NCBI GenBank assembly: GCA_014898415.1
Contig: RCTD01000024.1
Location: forward strand, 744,001-808,000
DNA length: 64,000 nucleotides
Source of the DNA: Stromatinia cepivora
Taxonomy: Eukaryota > Ascomycota > Leotiomycetes > Helotiales > Sclerotiniaceae
Direction: 5' to 3'
Numbering within the stretch: the first letter of the stretch is position 1; every line of letters starts with the position of its first letter. Position numbers and translations under genes: made by a program. The notes under the pieces were generated by a model. That model had not been told where the DNA came from and did not search any database. It saw nothing but the letters and a program-made list of their open reading frames with translations. Positions 23,709 to 36,156 of this stretch are shown piece by piece.

Positions 23709-25285
23709 ATGGTAGGCGTGCCAAGAAGCAATCGGTGTGATAACTGTCGGAAGAGAAAGAAGAAGGTTAATCTTTCCACCCGAAAAAATGATAACTAGCT
23801 CATGGATGAATTTACTAATGAAACGAGACTCAAAGTGTGGAGAGCAACGTCCATCTTGCGCGGAATGCATTCATAGTGGCTGGACCTGTCCAGGGTATTC
23901 AGCCCGTTGGAAATTTATGGACGAGACGGCCAAATTGGCAAAGTTGTATTCTCGAAAGAAATATATTGATGAGTACGATACTACGAGCTTAGATGTGATC
24001 ACCCCAGAAGAGAAAATTCTGAGTTCCATGGAATCTGGCTCAATCGTATTTGTTTTGGAAAACTTCGAAGACGTCTCACTGGAGATTCCTCGGTTTCCTA
24101 ATGACAATTCCCTGGCTATAACCTTGGTGTATTGCTTAGGATGTAAAGTGAAAGGGGATCTAATTCCTCTTTGGCTAGTTGGATCGTTTTTCCAACATAT
24201 ACCCGGTCGGCTGGGCTACAGTATCGCGTTGGATGATGCAGTATCATGTGTTTGCAGCTTGTATTGTGACAGATCTTCGAATGAACATACCAAATCGAAA
24301 GTTATCTATAGGAACTATATTCGAGCCTTATCTTCACTACAAAAATGTTTAGCCGACGAAGATCTCCGTTTTCAGTCAGAAACATTATGTGCGTCACTTT
24401 TGTTGCAGATGTGCGAAGTGAGTCTCCTTTAATACCTCTGGCTAGATTGAGCCCCAAAAATTAACAAAAAACCAGCTCGTTGTGAATGTCGATAAAGGCA
24501 AATGGGGTGATCTCGTTCGTGGAACTGCTCAGCTTATTCAAGCCCGTAACGTCCATCGGTATACGGATCCGTTCGACCTTGGAATGCTTGAATCCCAGTT
24601 GAGTTATATTGTATAAACGTTCCTATTCAAAACGACAGAATACACTTCTGACATACGCGCTTATATATAGGTCGTTCAATCCGCCAAGTCCGAGGAAGAT
24701 TGCTATCTCCGCCAGCCAGAATGGCGTGCATTGCTTACCACTACGACTACGTGGCCCAGCAATACAATCACTGCAAAGGAACTTACATCCCTGAAATTAC
24801 GCATTGAGCTGTGTCTTCTGCTATTTGAACTACCCAGCATTCTTATCGAAGTTTCCTCGTCTCAAGAAAAGTCTGGCGGGCTGCCATCCAGCATTGATGC
24901 TACTTTAATGAACAAAGCACTTGCGATGTGTTCCGACATGAAAGAATGGTTGCATTCCAAAGTCGATCCCCATATATATTTAAATCCATTGGACCGGACT
25001 GCGACTGCCATTAAATATCCGGACACAATTGCGGGCGTTGTTGACTGTGTAGCCAATACGACGCTTCTAACACTCGATAGAATCATTTGTTTATTATACT
25101 ATGGAAGCATACCAGCATCCACGATTGGCACGTTTGACGGTCCAGAAACGGTAGAAGATTGGTATCGTCGTGCGCTGACAGCGTTTGAGTTTGTGCAGAG
25201 CGAATCAACTCTCGCTGCTAAATCTTTAAGGATTGGATTGCGACAAGTTCAATCGTCTAGTCCGAAGCCAGTCGCAACTATCTAA
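23709..25285 (+). CDS. Zn2Cys6 fungal transcription factor
   Basis: Four exons (23709-23765, 23836-24417, 24476-24610, 24671-25285) join in frame to about 462 residues. The binuclear cluster is split by intron 1: NRCDNCRKRKKK in exon 1 continues as CGEQRPSCAECIHSGWTC, giving all six cysteines (C-x2-C-x6-C-x6-C-x2-C-x6-C). The basic run after the second Cys is typical for DNA contact. The middle and C-terminal parts, with HRYTDPFDLGMLESQLSYI and helical Leu-rich stretches, look like the usual regulatory region. The next-door palindrome and divergent monooxygenase suggest it may control that gene. The frame closes at 25285; coding-like codons just beyond (about 25290-25370) could mean a longer original C-terminus. 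Confidence 0.87.
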
Positions 25286-26085
25286 AGCGTAAGTGGCTGG
25301 GTAGCAAGAAACTCGTGTTTATGAGCGACGCCATTCAGTCCCACATGTACCAGCAGGATCTGATGGCAGGGTGAGTGCAATCCTAACACTGAACAATATC
25401 GACTCTTTGCTCTAAATCCTGCAGTCTTCTCTTCTGGTACGTTTGAATACCATAATGGGGATCGAAATAGCACACATTTTATCAAATGCGTGCTATATGC
25501 ACTTTTTGGGAGGAGAGGACGCCATTCCCGTTTGTTCACTCATCCATACAGCCGATACATGCAACAAGGTGCCCCCATAGGAATTGCAAAGGGACAACCA
25601 GAGCCTCAATGCTAAAAGATGGAAATCCCATCTTCGCCTGCCGACACTTCTTGCGAATTTCAGTGGTTACATCCAAGGGTAAATGATTGAGTGAAAGCAG
25701 GAATGGATTTAGAATCGGCAAAGAATGGAATCGGCCAACAGACTATCAAAATTCAATATAGAAAGTTGGGACATGCAATAATACTCACATTTTCCACCAA
25801 CATTTTGCAACAATCTTAAAGAATGAATATGCCAAGATCCAACCAACACCAAGCAGCCTCACAAGTCTAGTAAAAGCTTAGGCGTCCCAAATTGAAAATA
25901 TATACCCAGTCTCGGATCAAACGTAGGACATAGATTCGCACCCCCCAGAAAAAGTACCACCAAAGGAAAATCAGGCGAATTCGCAATATTCCTCAACAGA
26001 TTGGTTGTACCATCAAGAGTATTATTCCATAACATGATACCCTATGCCAAAACAAAATCACAATAAAGATCTTTCTTTTAGATAA
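25286..26085. other. Intergenic region
   Basis: Convergent 3' ends of the regulator and the secreted-protein gene. The first 90 bp read KWLGSKKLVFMSDAIQSH in the regulator's frame after its stop. Nothing else was seen. Confidence 0.45.
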
Positions 26086-26604
26086 TCAGATTATTTGCAC
26101 TTTGTTTGATAGTGGTTGATTGGGCGAATTGGCTACTTTGTTGATATAGGTAGTGAGCGCGTTGATGTTGTCGAAGAGAGAGACGGATAAAGATATACCG
26201 GTGTCTCGGTCAGCATTGTCTTTTAATTCGTTGACTTGGTCGAGACAGAGATTGATATCGGTGAGGTTAGTGGTGGAAAGGACTTCACTGGCAGCTGAGG
26301 TAAATGTGGGTATGTCCTGAGCGCTGGTAAACACGTTTATATAGGTGTTGTAACTCTAAGAGGGCATTAGTGTAAATATTAAACAGGATGGTAATGACAA
26401 AAAGCATACAGCAACGTCGGCCACCCATTTATTAGCAACTTCTGCAAGGCATGTAGTAAGAAGTTGCTGATCGAAGGGAAGCGCCTTTGGAAGCAAAGAA
26501 CATGTTATATTCTCCAGGCTTGATACTCCACCGCCGGGTTGCAGCTGGCACATGATTCTGGATGTAAAGAAAAGGACAATCATCCAAACATGATGCATTT
26601 TCAT
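26086..26604 (-). CDS. Small secreted protein, unrecognised
   Basis: Exons 26410-26604 and 26086-26355 flank a 54-bp intron (26356-26409) and give 154 residues. A hydrophobic N-terminus (VWMIVLFFTSRIMC) predicts a signal peptide with cleavage near QLQPGGG. The mature part has three cysteines, helical stretches and several N-glycosylation sequons (NIT, NLT). No GPI signal is seen. I do not recognise the family. Size and secretion suit a cell-wall or host-interaction protein, which is inference only. Confidence 0.65.
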
Positions 26605-27428
26605 CGTGCTTCGTTTTCTTGGTATAATGAGGACTGGAAAGAATCGAGTTGTAGTATGCAGTCATAAAAGGATGTCAGTTAGAAACAGACAATCTCGAAG
26701 AATACGCTTTTCACGCCTGTATAGATGAGAAACGACAAAGAAAAGAATAATGGGAGTAATGCTCGAAGATGCAACGAGCTGAGAGGACATTGATGGTTTT
26801 TATCAATTACTGGGAGAGATTTCAAGATGTCTTAGGAGAACTCAATAATTCGCGAGATTAAATTATTCAGGAAACGCAACAGACGTGCATCTGGAAAATA
26901 CACAAGGGCTTAGACGACTTGCAAACACAGTTTGAAACGTTACGTGAAATCCTGAAATAAGACCAACAAAGTGCTCGAAATCCACCAAATAAACTGTAAT
27001 CTTACAAACACTCCGGGGTGAGGTTGCCGCGGCGTGCAGCGACAGCTCAAACACGTGTAAGGCACAGCTACCCAACGGTGAGAATGTTTGGTGCCCCAAT
27101 TAGAAGGGACGTCTTGACTTGCAACGAATTTAGATGAGTAAAACATGTTAGGGTGCAAATCAGGCGCGCCTCTATCCATGTCGACACTCCGATATGGCGT
27201 CTCTAAACAGAATCTGAAGTGATTCAAATAACCATGAACTACATTTAGACGAAAGGACCTTGATTTCGGTGTTCAGCTGGAAATGCAAACCGCACTACAA
27301 TCCAGTTCTATTAAAGTCATTGTTGGCCGGCTTTATACTCACACAGGTACCATTCAAACGAAGCCCGAGCATCATGCCGGCTGTCTTGCTACACGGCTCA
27401 ACACGCGGGGTTGTCCCACCAAGGCAAT
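26605..27428. other. Intergenic or decayed coding DNA
   Basis: Short minus-strand frames (for example 26940-27227) may be downstream exons of the interrupted membrane-protein gene, but no splice path or known domain was found. Confidence 0.4.
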
Positions 27429-28440
27429 TCACGATTCCGCCTGAGGTTTCAACTCTAGTCTGTCGTGAAATCGACATGTTAACTCTTCACCAAACATCCA
27501 AGACCACGCAAGTATTAAACTGAAAGTGACGAGAGGGGATAAAATCAAGGCTGTCAGATTAAACCCTCGAAACCATGACCAGAGATATTTCGTTTGAATT
27601 TGTATCATCTGGCCTGAGGCTATTGCGACTAGGCTGCGCAAAAATTATCTGTACCCATGGGTTATCCACGGATAATCCGTTCTGTGGGTATCCATCAGAG
27701 ATCCTATTTGTTTTGTGGGTTACCCATCCAGATTTAAAATTATCTGCCCCGTTACAGATAATCTGTGGATTATCTATAGATAATCCATTTACCTATAAAT
27801 AAATAGATTATCCACAAATAACCCACAGATATACAAATAATTTACAAATAATCTATGGGTATATAAATTATTTATAGATAATTTATGGATTATTTATGGA
27901 TTATTTATTTTTCGCTTAAATTTGAAGTTATTTTTAAATCATTTTATAGCCCAAAAGTAATCCAAGTTTAAATTTATATTAATTTTTATATTAATTATAA
28001 AATTATATTAATTTTATAAAATATTATACAATATATGGGTAGGTGGGTACCTGTGGATAATCTGTATCTGTTTTGTGGGTTACTTATCTAGATTTTGAAT
28101 TATCTGCCCCACCCAATAAATACCCACGGATTATCTGTCAAGGCCATTATCCGCCCCGCGGGTACCCGTTGCGCAGCCTAATTGCGACTTGCATGGCATT
28201 CAAGCTGATGGAAAAGGAACGCAAAAACAAATAGAATCGGTCTGTAAAGTCTATTCGAATAATCACTAAAATGGCCTCCACTTTGCTCGTATTGAAACTT
28301 GTCGCATAAAAGCGTGCCATAAAGATTGAGACGTGACAAGCCAAACCCGCGCCTCCTAACATTAATATTATCCAATTTCTTTTTCTCCAAGTCATCGGCA
28401 CTTCTGTCAATGTGAAGTTGAAGCCATCGATATATACACT
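27429..28440 (-). pseudogene. Multi-span membrane-protein gene interrupted by a MITE
   Basis: Upstream of the insert the minus strand reads TEVPMTWRKRNWIILMLGGA and a hydrophobic stretch to SFSISLNAMQVA. Downstream it reads AIASGQMIQIQTKYLWSWFR and another hydrophobic segment (NLTALILSPLVTFSLILAW) to a stop at 27429. The two parts are in the same frame when the MITE and one copy of the 8-bp duplication are discounted, so the element landed in an open coding frame. The start lies in or before 28440-28510, where another frame (FYLPYIIRIVFLLLPECIYR) suggests one more frameshift or intron. The family is not recognised. Loss of function is inferred from the 551-bp insertion. Confidence 0.6.
27630..28180. 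mobile_element. Non-autonomous hAT-like MITE, copy 2
   Basis: A 551-bp AT-rich element with the same perfect 11-bp terminal inverted repeats as copy 1 (TAGGCTGCGCA / TGCGCAGCCTA). It is flanked by a perfect 8-bp duplication, ATTGCGAC at 27622-27629 and 28181-28188. The last 35 bp differ from copy 1 at only three positions, all C/T changes. No coding capacity. Internal sequence repeats GGATAATCC and GGTTATCC words and AT-rich blocks. The perfect duplication implies a more recent insertion than copy 1. Confidence 0.92.
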
Positions 28441-28510
28441 CAGGCAATAAGAGAAAGACGATCCTTATAATGTATGGCAGGTAAAAATCAATTGATGACA
28501 TTCGTTGCAT

Positions 28511-31173
28511 TTATACTTAGCTGGATCTATGATGCGATGTCGACAAGCCTGAACGCTCAGGTTAGAACCCAACCTCAGCGCCCTCTCAGAAGCTCTAAAT
28601 CATTCTTTAATGATACGATGCCTCCCATTGAATGAGAAGTGAATGAGAAAGAATGTTTCGTATAGGTATATGCACATGCCGCAACTTGAATGTTAAAGAT
28701 CCAAGTGCATCTAGAGTGAGTAATGTTCAAGCCCATAGCAGATAATCCATTCAAATCATCTTGGACCATAATCCAACGCACTCAAAAAGCGGATCATTAT
28801 GCCTAAGAACAAAATATGAGTAATTTTTGACAGTTTTCATATTGAATGTATTTGTCGACGACAACAATCGACAAGATGTGAGGAATTTGGAAGGAAACAT
28901 TGGTGATTCTATTTTGACCGTACCTTAAGCTCACTATAAATTTAGTGAACCCACCGCTTTGCGCGCGTTGTATCAATACTATTTTGGTACAAAGAAGTTG
29001 ATTTTCTTAATCTACATATCATGACGAGAATTCGTATTTTAGAACTCCGAAACTCTGGCCATCACGCATATGGTGTTACTTCCACATATCCACGATGGTG
29101 GAATCCGAATACCTCTTATTTAGTACGATTCTTGAAATACACTGCGATACTCAACACTTCCATGGCTACTCTTAATGACATGCTAGAAACTCAAGCTGCG
29201 GTTCGCAAATGTCTTAAGCCGAAATTCTCGGAACGACCGACACGTCAAGTTTTCCCATCTCACAGAAAGGCCAACCGCGAACATCGATAGATACATGATG
29301 AACTGGACGTGAGATATGGAAAATATATACAAGCAGAGAAATTGGGACATGTACGGAGCTTGGGAAATGTCGTCCGGACAGCCACCACTGTGTAATACGG
29401 CAAACGTTCCACCTCCGAGGTCAACGACGTTTGCGTACCTTAGTGGTTGGGTGAACCTAAAGTTGCCATTCAACAAAATGTTCGAGTTTAGGTTCAGACA
29501 AGTGTCTGTTCCAGAGAGCCGTGGGCTATGGGGGACGTTGAAAGTTGGAACGCGGGGGTCTTTTCCACGATAGTTTTAACTATCTCTGTGTGCGAAGGAT
29601 ACAACTCCTTATCGACCGGCAAGTATTTCGGGTAAGGTTATGCTATCATTTCCTGTATTGTTTTTGGATTTCAAACCAGACATTGAGCTTTTTCGCCGGG
29701 TGATCGTCCGAATTCATTGCTCACACACGCTGACAATTAGTTAACGAACGATTGTCCAAATGAGATTGACCAATTTTCTCCTATCAGCTTGAATCTCATT
29801 CGAATTTATTCCGAGTCAATTGCCATACCCTTTGCCGTGCCCCGCTGCCTTTCTATGATGTCGACCAGAGATATCACGAAATACGTTGATTATGACCCAC
29901 AAATTCAACAATTCACAACTGCCGTGTATGATCTATCACTCAATTTACGATTGGTATGCTTCGAAGGATTTTGCACCAATGCAAAAAACCCAATGCGAAA
30001 CAAGAAGAGAACGATATCGAAGGCCGAGGCTTAGGCCAAAACCAGAAGTCCACAGCCTCATAATCGGGGTAGACATTTCGGCAATTGTGTCTCTTCCAAC
30101 TACCGATTTCTTGCTTCGAATTCAAGACATCCCGTGATAGACTTATTAAATCTTCCCCACAGAATTTTGCTCCCCCACCTCATCCTAACTCCCTCAATCC
30201 ATTCATGCACAGTCTTTGCATCATCATCAACATTAATTATCCATGTACATTCAATTTGCATTCTCGGCAGTCTACACTCAATATTTTGAGTTCAACCTTT
30301 CCGATGACTTCGCAGCTGTCTTGCGATTTTACACGCTCGTTTACGACGGAGGCGATCTGCTTATGCCGCACATACGTGTACGAATGATGGGTTTTCTTGA
30401 CTTTTGCATATACGATCCGTTCATCTTAACGGCCGCGGGACTAAATCATCAATTGAAGGATGTAATTCCCCGTTCTTCATTACTTCGAAGAACTCATTCC
30501 CGTCCCTATTTGCCGAGACCGTTGAGTACTACCCAATTGAGTAAGCTGACAGCGGGCTCTAAGGAATAATCCGGACATTGGCACGACGGCAAGTTTTCCG
30601 TTTGTCTAGTTCCTTCGATTGAAACCAAAGATCATATTCGAAAATCGATTTGAGGGTGACGATTCTCATGGCTTGAAGCCTCTAGTGTTTACTAGTCTGA
30701 CTTTGGTGATACTTTCATTGGCGAGTCAAAGATGCAGTGTCACTTGAGTAGCGGAGAACTTGCTATCAATGTGCGTCAAGACTTCATGGCATTTGCATGT
30801 GCACTTGTCGTTTATCATCACTACATCTCCGATCTCATATAGATATATAATATATATTGATCTAAAGACAAGCAAATACTTCATTGTTTCTGTTCCATCG
30901 TGCACTTTTATCATATTTATCGGCGAAGTTCCTAGTGAAGCTGCAAGGAACAGCCCTACATTTCTCGACTTCTCCATCTTTCACGATCTCCGACGTTGAA
31001 CCCAAATCTGCTATCGCATTGAAGTGCTCCACAATATTGGCTTTCTACCAGGCATCGAATATACTCTTGTCAAAGACCACTCAATCATATTATGATTAAT
31101 CGATTATAATTATAAGTCTGTCGCCAGAGGTCAAATTTCTTCTGATGTGCCAGTACCTCCCACCACGAACAAA
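28511..31173. other. Long intergenic region with no supported gene
   Basis: Several frames of 60-110 codons occur on both strands (for example 29021-29290 and 30243-30569), but none shows splice signals, known domains or consistent codon use. Some may be relics of the adjacent interrupted gene. The P450 promoter should lie in the last 200 bp. Confidence 0.45.
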
Positions 31174-32969
31174 ATGATCACAGATACTCTTCTCACTTTG
31201 GCTATTGAGCATTGGCCTTCACTATTGATTGTTGGAATCGCCATCTACCTTGCTACCAACCGGTTCAACCGAGGCCTAAATAAATATCCAGGACCAACTC
31301 TTGCTTCTTTTACGGATTGGTGGAGATTCTATGATGTATACAAGCGTCGACCAGAAGTCACTCATCAGAAGTTACATGCCGAACATGGCGATGTTGTCCG
31401 CCTTGGTCCCAATACCCTTTCATTTGCAGATCCAAGAGCATTGAAAGCTATCTATGGATTAAACAAGGGCTTCGTCAAGGTATCTCAGTATTTACCCGCT
31501 CAAAAGCCGGACGGTATGCTGATACACTATAGTCCGCCTTCTACCCCGTTCAACAATCTGTGAAAAATGGCCATCCACTCCCATCACTCTTTAGCACCAC
31601 GTCTGAGCCTTTCCATGCACAACTTCGACGTTCAGTTAACGCTGCATTCAGCATGTCATCGGTTGTTCAATACGAACCACTCGTTACTCGTACCACCGAA
31701 ATCTTCCTCTCTCGCACCGCTGACCTCTTTACTTCGCTGGGTGGTCATGCATCATGCGACTTCGCAAGATGGTTACAATTTTATGCCTTTGACGTAATTG
31801 GTGAAATGACATACTCAAAACGCCATGGATTTCTCGAGGAAAACCGAGATGTCGATGGTATAGTATCCTACCTAGCAAACCTCTTCGACTATGTTGCGCC
31901 AATTGGGCAGATCCCCATCCTCGATCGACTATTCCTCAAAAATCCTCTATACTTGCTAGCCGCCAAATACGGCCACATAGACGCCACATTCCCGGTCGCC
32001 AAATTCGCAGCGCAACGTGTACAAGAACGATATCCCAAAATAGATGGAGGTGGGATCTTACCCACCATAGACGCCGAAGTTAAAACAAATAATTTACAAC
32101 CAGATTTATTGTCGAAATTCATCCAGGCAAAACACGATAGACCGGAATTTATGACCGATGATCTCGTCATGACAATGGCTGTCTCAATGGCTTTTGCAGG
32201 CTCGGAAACCACGGCTATTTCTCTCAGTGCAGTGTTTTATTATTTATTAAAAAATGAACGCTGTATGCAAAAATTAATGCGCGAAATTGATGGGAAAGCT
32301 ATGGAAGGATATTTTGCAGATGGTAAATCGGGATTGGTCAGTTGGACGGAAAGTCAAGGATTACCGTATTTGGATGCTTGTATCAAAGAAGCTTTTCGTT
32401 TACATCCAGCAGCCGGATTACCGCTTGAAAGAGTGGTGCCGGAACAAGGATTGGAGATTGCGGGGGAGTGGATTAAGGGGGGGACGATTGTGGGGTGTAA
32501 TGCTTGGGTTATTCATCATAGGAGGGAGATTTTTGGAGAGGATGTAGAGGCTTTCAGACCAGAGAGGTGGTTGGTAGATGAGGGGAGGGATAGAGAGGCG
32601 GAGGAAAGAAGAATCAAGGAGATGAATGGGACGATGTTGATGTTTGGGATGGGGGCCAGGTCGTGTATTGGGAGGAATATTAGTCTTTTGGAGATCTATA
32701 AGTTGGTTCCGAGTTTTTTGAGGAGGTTTCAGGTATGTTGTTTCTCTTCTTTCATTCCCGTCTCTCTCTTGTTTCTCGCAGCTTGTAGAGAAGAGAGGTA
32801 TGAAATAGATGAGTGAAATAACTGACATATATTCATCACATAGATCGCACTCGAACATCCGGATCAAGAATGGACCTTACGCAACTCATGGTTCGTACGC
32901 CAACTAGATTTCCGAACCACGTTTCGCAATAGAGAACTTGTGCAACCTTGTGCGCAGCCTTCTGCATAG
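31174..32969 (+). CDS. Cytochrome P450 monooxygenase
   Basis: Three exons (31174-31479, 31533-32732, 32844-32969) join in frame to 543 residues. An N-terminal hydrophobic anchor (WPSLLIVGIAIYLA) and the proline-type hinge KYPGPTLASFTDWWRF point to ER membrane attachment. The I-helix oxygen-binding motif is AGSETTAIS, the K-helix ExxR motif is EAFR in CIKEAFRLHPAAG, and AFRPERW is the PERF-like motif. The heme loop is FGMGARSCIGR with the axial Cys. All catalytic residues are present. The pattern suggests the pisatin-demethylase-like group of fungal P450s, but the substrate cannot be assigned. I chose ATG 31174; the upstream GTG is unlikely. No other pathway genes lie next to it. Confidence 0.93.
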
Positions 32970-33118
32970 GATAGTGTAATTCGTACTCCGTACACGTATT
33001 TGGTATTCGAGCAGCGCGTTTGAGCGATATATTATCATTTCGTGCTTTGATGTATATGTATCAGGTGTATAGGGAGGGTACGGACGGTACTTGCATACAT
33101 GAATTTGCAATTAAAGGT

Positions 33119-33247
33119 TAAATGAATATGAAATGAATATGAAATGAATATGAAATGAATATGAAATGAATATGAAATGAATATGAAATGAATATGAAAT
33201 GAATATGAAATGAATATGAAATGAATATGAAATGAATATGAAATGAA
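33119..33247. repeat. 11-bp minisatellite
   Basis: About eleven and a half head-to-tail copies of an 11-bp unit, AATGAATATGA, almost without variation, indicating recent expansion. The minus-strand frame through it encodes a Ser/Tyr/His/Ile/Phe periodic peptide only because of the repeat. Confidence 0.92.
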
Positions 33248-34406
33248 AGAATGAATAGCTTGGAATCACGAAATGAAAAATGAATATCATCACAAGATAC
33301 ATGATTGATACAAATGTTCTCTAGGAAATTATGAATGAAAAATCTCATATGGTGCTCATGATCGTTTAATTATTTCTGGTCCGATTAATTCATCTATTTA
33401 CTAATTTGAACCACCTACCTATCAACAGATCAAATCAAATTCTCACAAACGAAAAGAGATCACCTACCTTCCTAGCTACCTACATCAACATCCAAATTCC
33501 AACCTCCAACACATACTCCACGTGATAGCGGCACAGCTAGCTGCAGGTAAGATTACTAGGTAGGTTGGTAGGTAGGTACCCCGCCAATCCTTCCCAGTTC
33601 ACCTATCAGATAGACTTGTCAGATGGGCTTACGGAGTATGGTAAGCCCAACCTCGTCTTACTTTCTTCTCTCTTTTCTTTTGGTTGTGTACGGGTTATAT
33701 GTTGTAAGGTAACTTCGTATTTTGTTGGTGTGTGTTGGTGTTGGGATAATGTTGGGGTGTGTTGGTGTAGTGTATGCGGTGTAGTGGTAAAGGGAAAGGC
33801 AGGCGTGGTTAGGAGGTATTGGGTACTAGGTATGTATATGATGGGCTGGTGTTGGTAAGTGGATGGGTGTTGGAGATGTGAATGGATGGATAGATGGTGA
33901 TTTGTGAGTTGTGAGTTTATGATACGAGTAGGTAGGTATCTGACGTGCATTGATATTATAAAGTCTAGAAGTATGGAAGTGAGTCCAGTATTGAGGTAGG
34001 TGGCTGTACAATGCAAAAAATAGAGACAGAAATAGAAATATTTGCAGGCTGATGTTGGTAATTTGTTAGTTAATCTATTGGTAAACAACCAATAACCAAA
34101 CCAATACCAACTGCGCAAAATAAAGGCGGAGTACCAAAATATCAAAATATCGAATAATTTACCAAGAGATTTTATAATTACCTACTAACAATTCTTCGTG
34201 GCGCAGAACAGCACGGTACCTGAATACCTAAGAAGAAAACAAATACAGACCGCAGCAGGGGTACATGCGGGCGATGTAACGAAATCACCCGGTTGGTTGC
34301 TAGTGAATGAAGTTGAATGGTGGTGGGAAATAAACTGTTTGTAAGGCTGAGTATGGAGTCTCAAAATATTGGTACGGCAGAGGAAACATGGGAACATGGG
34401 GGGGAA

Positions 34407-34414
34407 TATATAAA
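34407..34414 (+). promoter_or_regulatory. TATA box of the cupredoxin-like gene
   Basis: TATATAAA lies 192 bp before the ATG at 34606, followed by a CT-rich leader, as in strongly expressed fungal genes. Confidence 0.5.
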
Positions 34415-34605
34415 GTTCGCGGATTCTCGAGGTTTGGAATTTTTATATTTGCAATACATCAACAACTTCCTTCCATAATAACTTTACAACCTTACGATAA
34501 CATCTTCCTTCTACTCTTGTAGATTGTTCGACTTCTTTACTCAATACAATACTCAAAATCAAATCCATCTCCTCTTCAAATCTCAAAACAAACTCAACCG
34601 CAAAA

Positions 34606-35490
34606 ATGCATCAATCAATCATCTCCCTCTTCGCATTCGTTTCCTCTGCGATGGCCGCTCAGCGCAGTGTCATTGTTGGTGGTAGTGGACTTACCTTTGT
34701 TCCAAATGCCTTGACTGTCCAAGTTGGTGATACGTACGTTTCCCTTATATATTACATTATCAACCTAGGTTACAGTTACTAACATTGATATAGTGTTAAA
34801 TTCCAATTCTTCGGTAATCACAGTGTCGCACAAAGCACCTACGATAGCCCATGTGTTCCCTCCGATCATGCACCTATCTTCTCTGGTGTCATCTCAGGCC
34901 CAGACCCATCAAGCAACAATGCCGTTGTATGTATTTTATCCCCATCAACAAATCCCGATTCATGCTAATCAAATATGTTTCTTCAGACCCCAACCTTCAT
35001 CATGAATACTCACGTTAACGGTACCTTATGGCTTTACAGCTCAGTTGCCGACGACTGTCAAAAGGGCATGTCAATGGAAATTGTAGTTGGCAATAACCCC
35101 GATCCCAATCAAACCCTCGACAAATACCAAGCCGCTGCCGCCAAAGTCGCTTCAAGCGTTGCTCCTGATACTGTTGAAGGTGGAAGTGTCGGTCCACAAA
35201 GCGGTCCAACTAGCGATACTGATGGTGATTCCTCTAACACTGCTGCCACATCAACTGGTACCGCCACCGTCCTTTCTGGAAGCACCACTACTACCACGAC
35301 TGCTTTATCCACCACCTTTACAAGCAAGGCATCTACAGTTACTGCCACCAGATCAGGCGAAAGCGGTTCTGCTTCGGCTACTAAAACTGCGGCTACTGTA
35401 ACTGCAACTGGTGCTGCGGGTAAACAAGCTCATGTTCCTATTGCACTTGGTTTCGCGGGTATTGTTGGTGGTTTGGCTGCTTTGATTTAA
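34606..35490 (+). CDS. Cupredoxin-like extracellular serine-rich protein, GPI-anchored
   Basis: Three exons (34606-34733, 34794-34926, 34987-35490) give 254 residues. A signal peptide (ISLFAFVSSAMA) precedes a cupredoxin fold: FVPNALTVQVGDTVKFQFF, then NHSVAQSTYDSPCVP, carrying His and Cys ligand candidates, and DDCQKGMSMEIVVG. The second His found in blue-copper proteins is replaced at the DDCQKGM position, as is common in this fungal family, so copper binding is uncertain. A Ser/Thr-rich linker of about 90 residues ends in the hydrophobic tail VPIALGFAGIVGGLAALI, a typical GPI signal. Expected location is the outer plasma membrane or wall. Both introns are 60 bp. Confidence 0.9.
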
Positions 35491-36156
35491 GTGGTTAGAA
35501 ACATCCGATGTATGTATTCATGGAATATACTAGATCGGGTTTTGGGAGGAAGTAGATTGCGCAGAGCGATTTCGAATTCATCTCTGGATGATCATTTGTA
35601 TTATGAATACACGATGGATGCATGCATGGTAATGAGGAGTTTCCTGGCGTTGATGTTCATATGGATGGCATTAGATGGTAATGGGTGGAGAGATGTATTT
35701 AATGCAATCGAATGAAATAAATGATTCATAGGAATGATTTTGAAGATGTATTGATATTGTGAAATATGTGATGAATAAAAGTCATTGGTTTTCTTAACAT
35801 TTGTTGGATCTGGCCGCTTTACTCATGTTATATGCGGTTGATTGATGTGTAGATCTACCATCATGATTTTAAAAACAGGAGGGAGAAGGGAAATGGGGAG
35901 AAGATGGGGTGAAAGAAAGGCAGGGAAAAGAGAAGGCGAAGTTGGAAAAAAGCACGAAAGTACGTGATATCTCAAAAACCTCGAGAACTGTCTCCACAAG
36001 GTAGGTTAATCTGCCATGCCCCTTCATTGGATCTGGCCGGTACTAAATTTTAAGTCAATGGCATACAATCCAAGCAATGCCATGAGCCAGTGAAAGTTGA
36101 GCTATAAGTGTCAGTAGGTAAATTATCATGATGATGTTTCATTGATCATATTGTGA
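35491..36156. other. Intergenic region
   Basis: The 3' flank of the cupredoxin-like gene, with a purine-rich tract at 35878-35960. No gene was seen. Confidence 0.5.

Larger units (their letters stand above)
32970..34605. other. Intergenic region rich in simple repeats
   Basis: It contains the 11-bp minisatellite at 33119, TAGG-rich DNA near 33550-33580 and a G/T-rich tract at 33720-33860. The last 200 bp hold the TATA box and a pyrimidine-rich leader of the cupredoxin-like gene. No gene was seen. Confidence 0.55.

Noticed and set aside
33111..33348. Minus-strand frames with Ser/Tyr/Phe/His/Ile repeats
   Set aside because: They exist only because the 11-bp minisatellite stays open in those frames; no start context, introns or flanking coding sequence.
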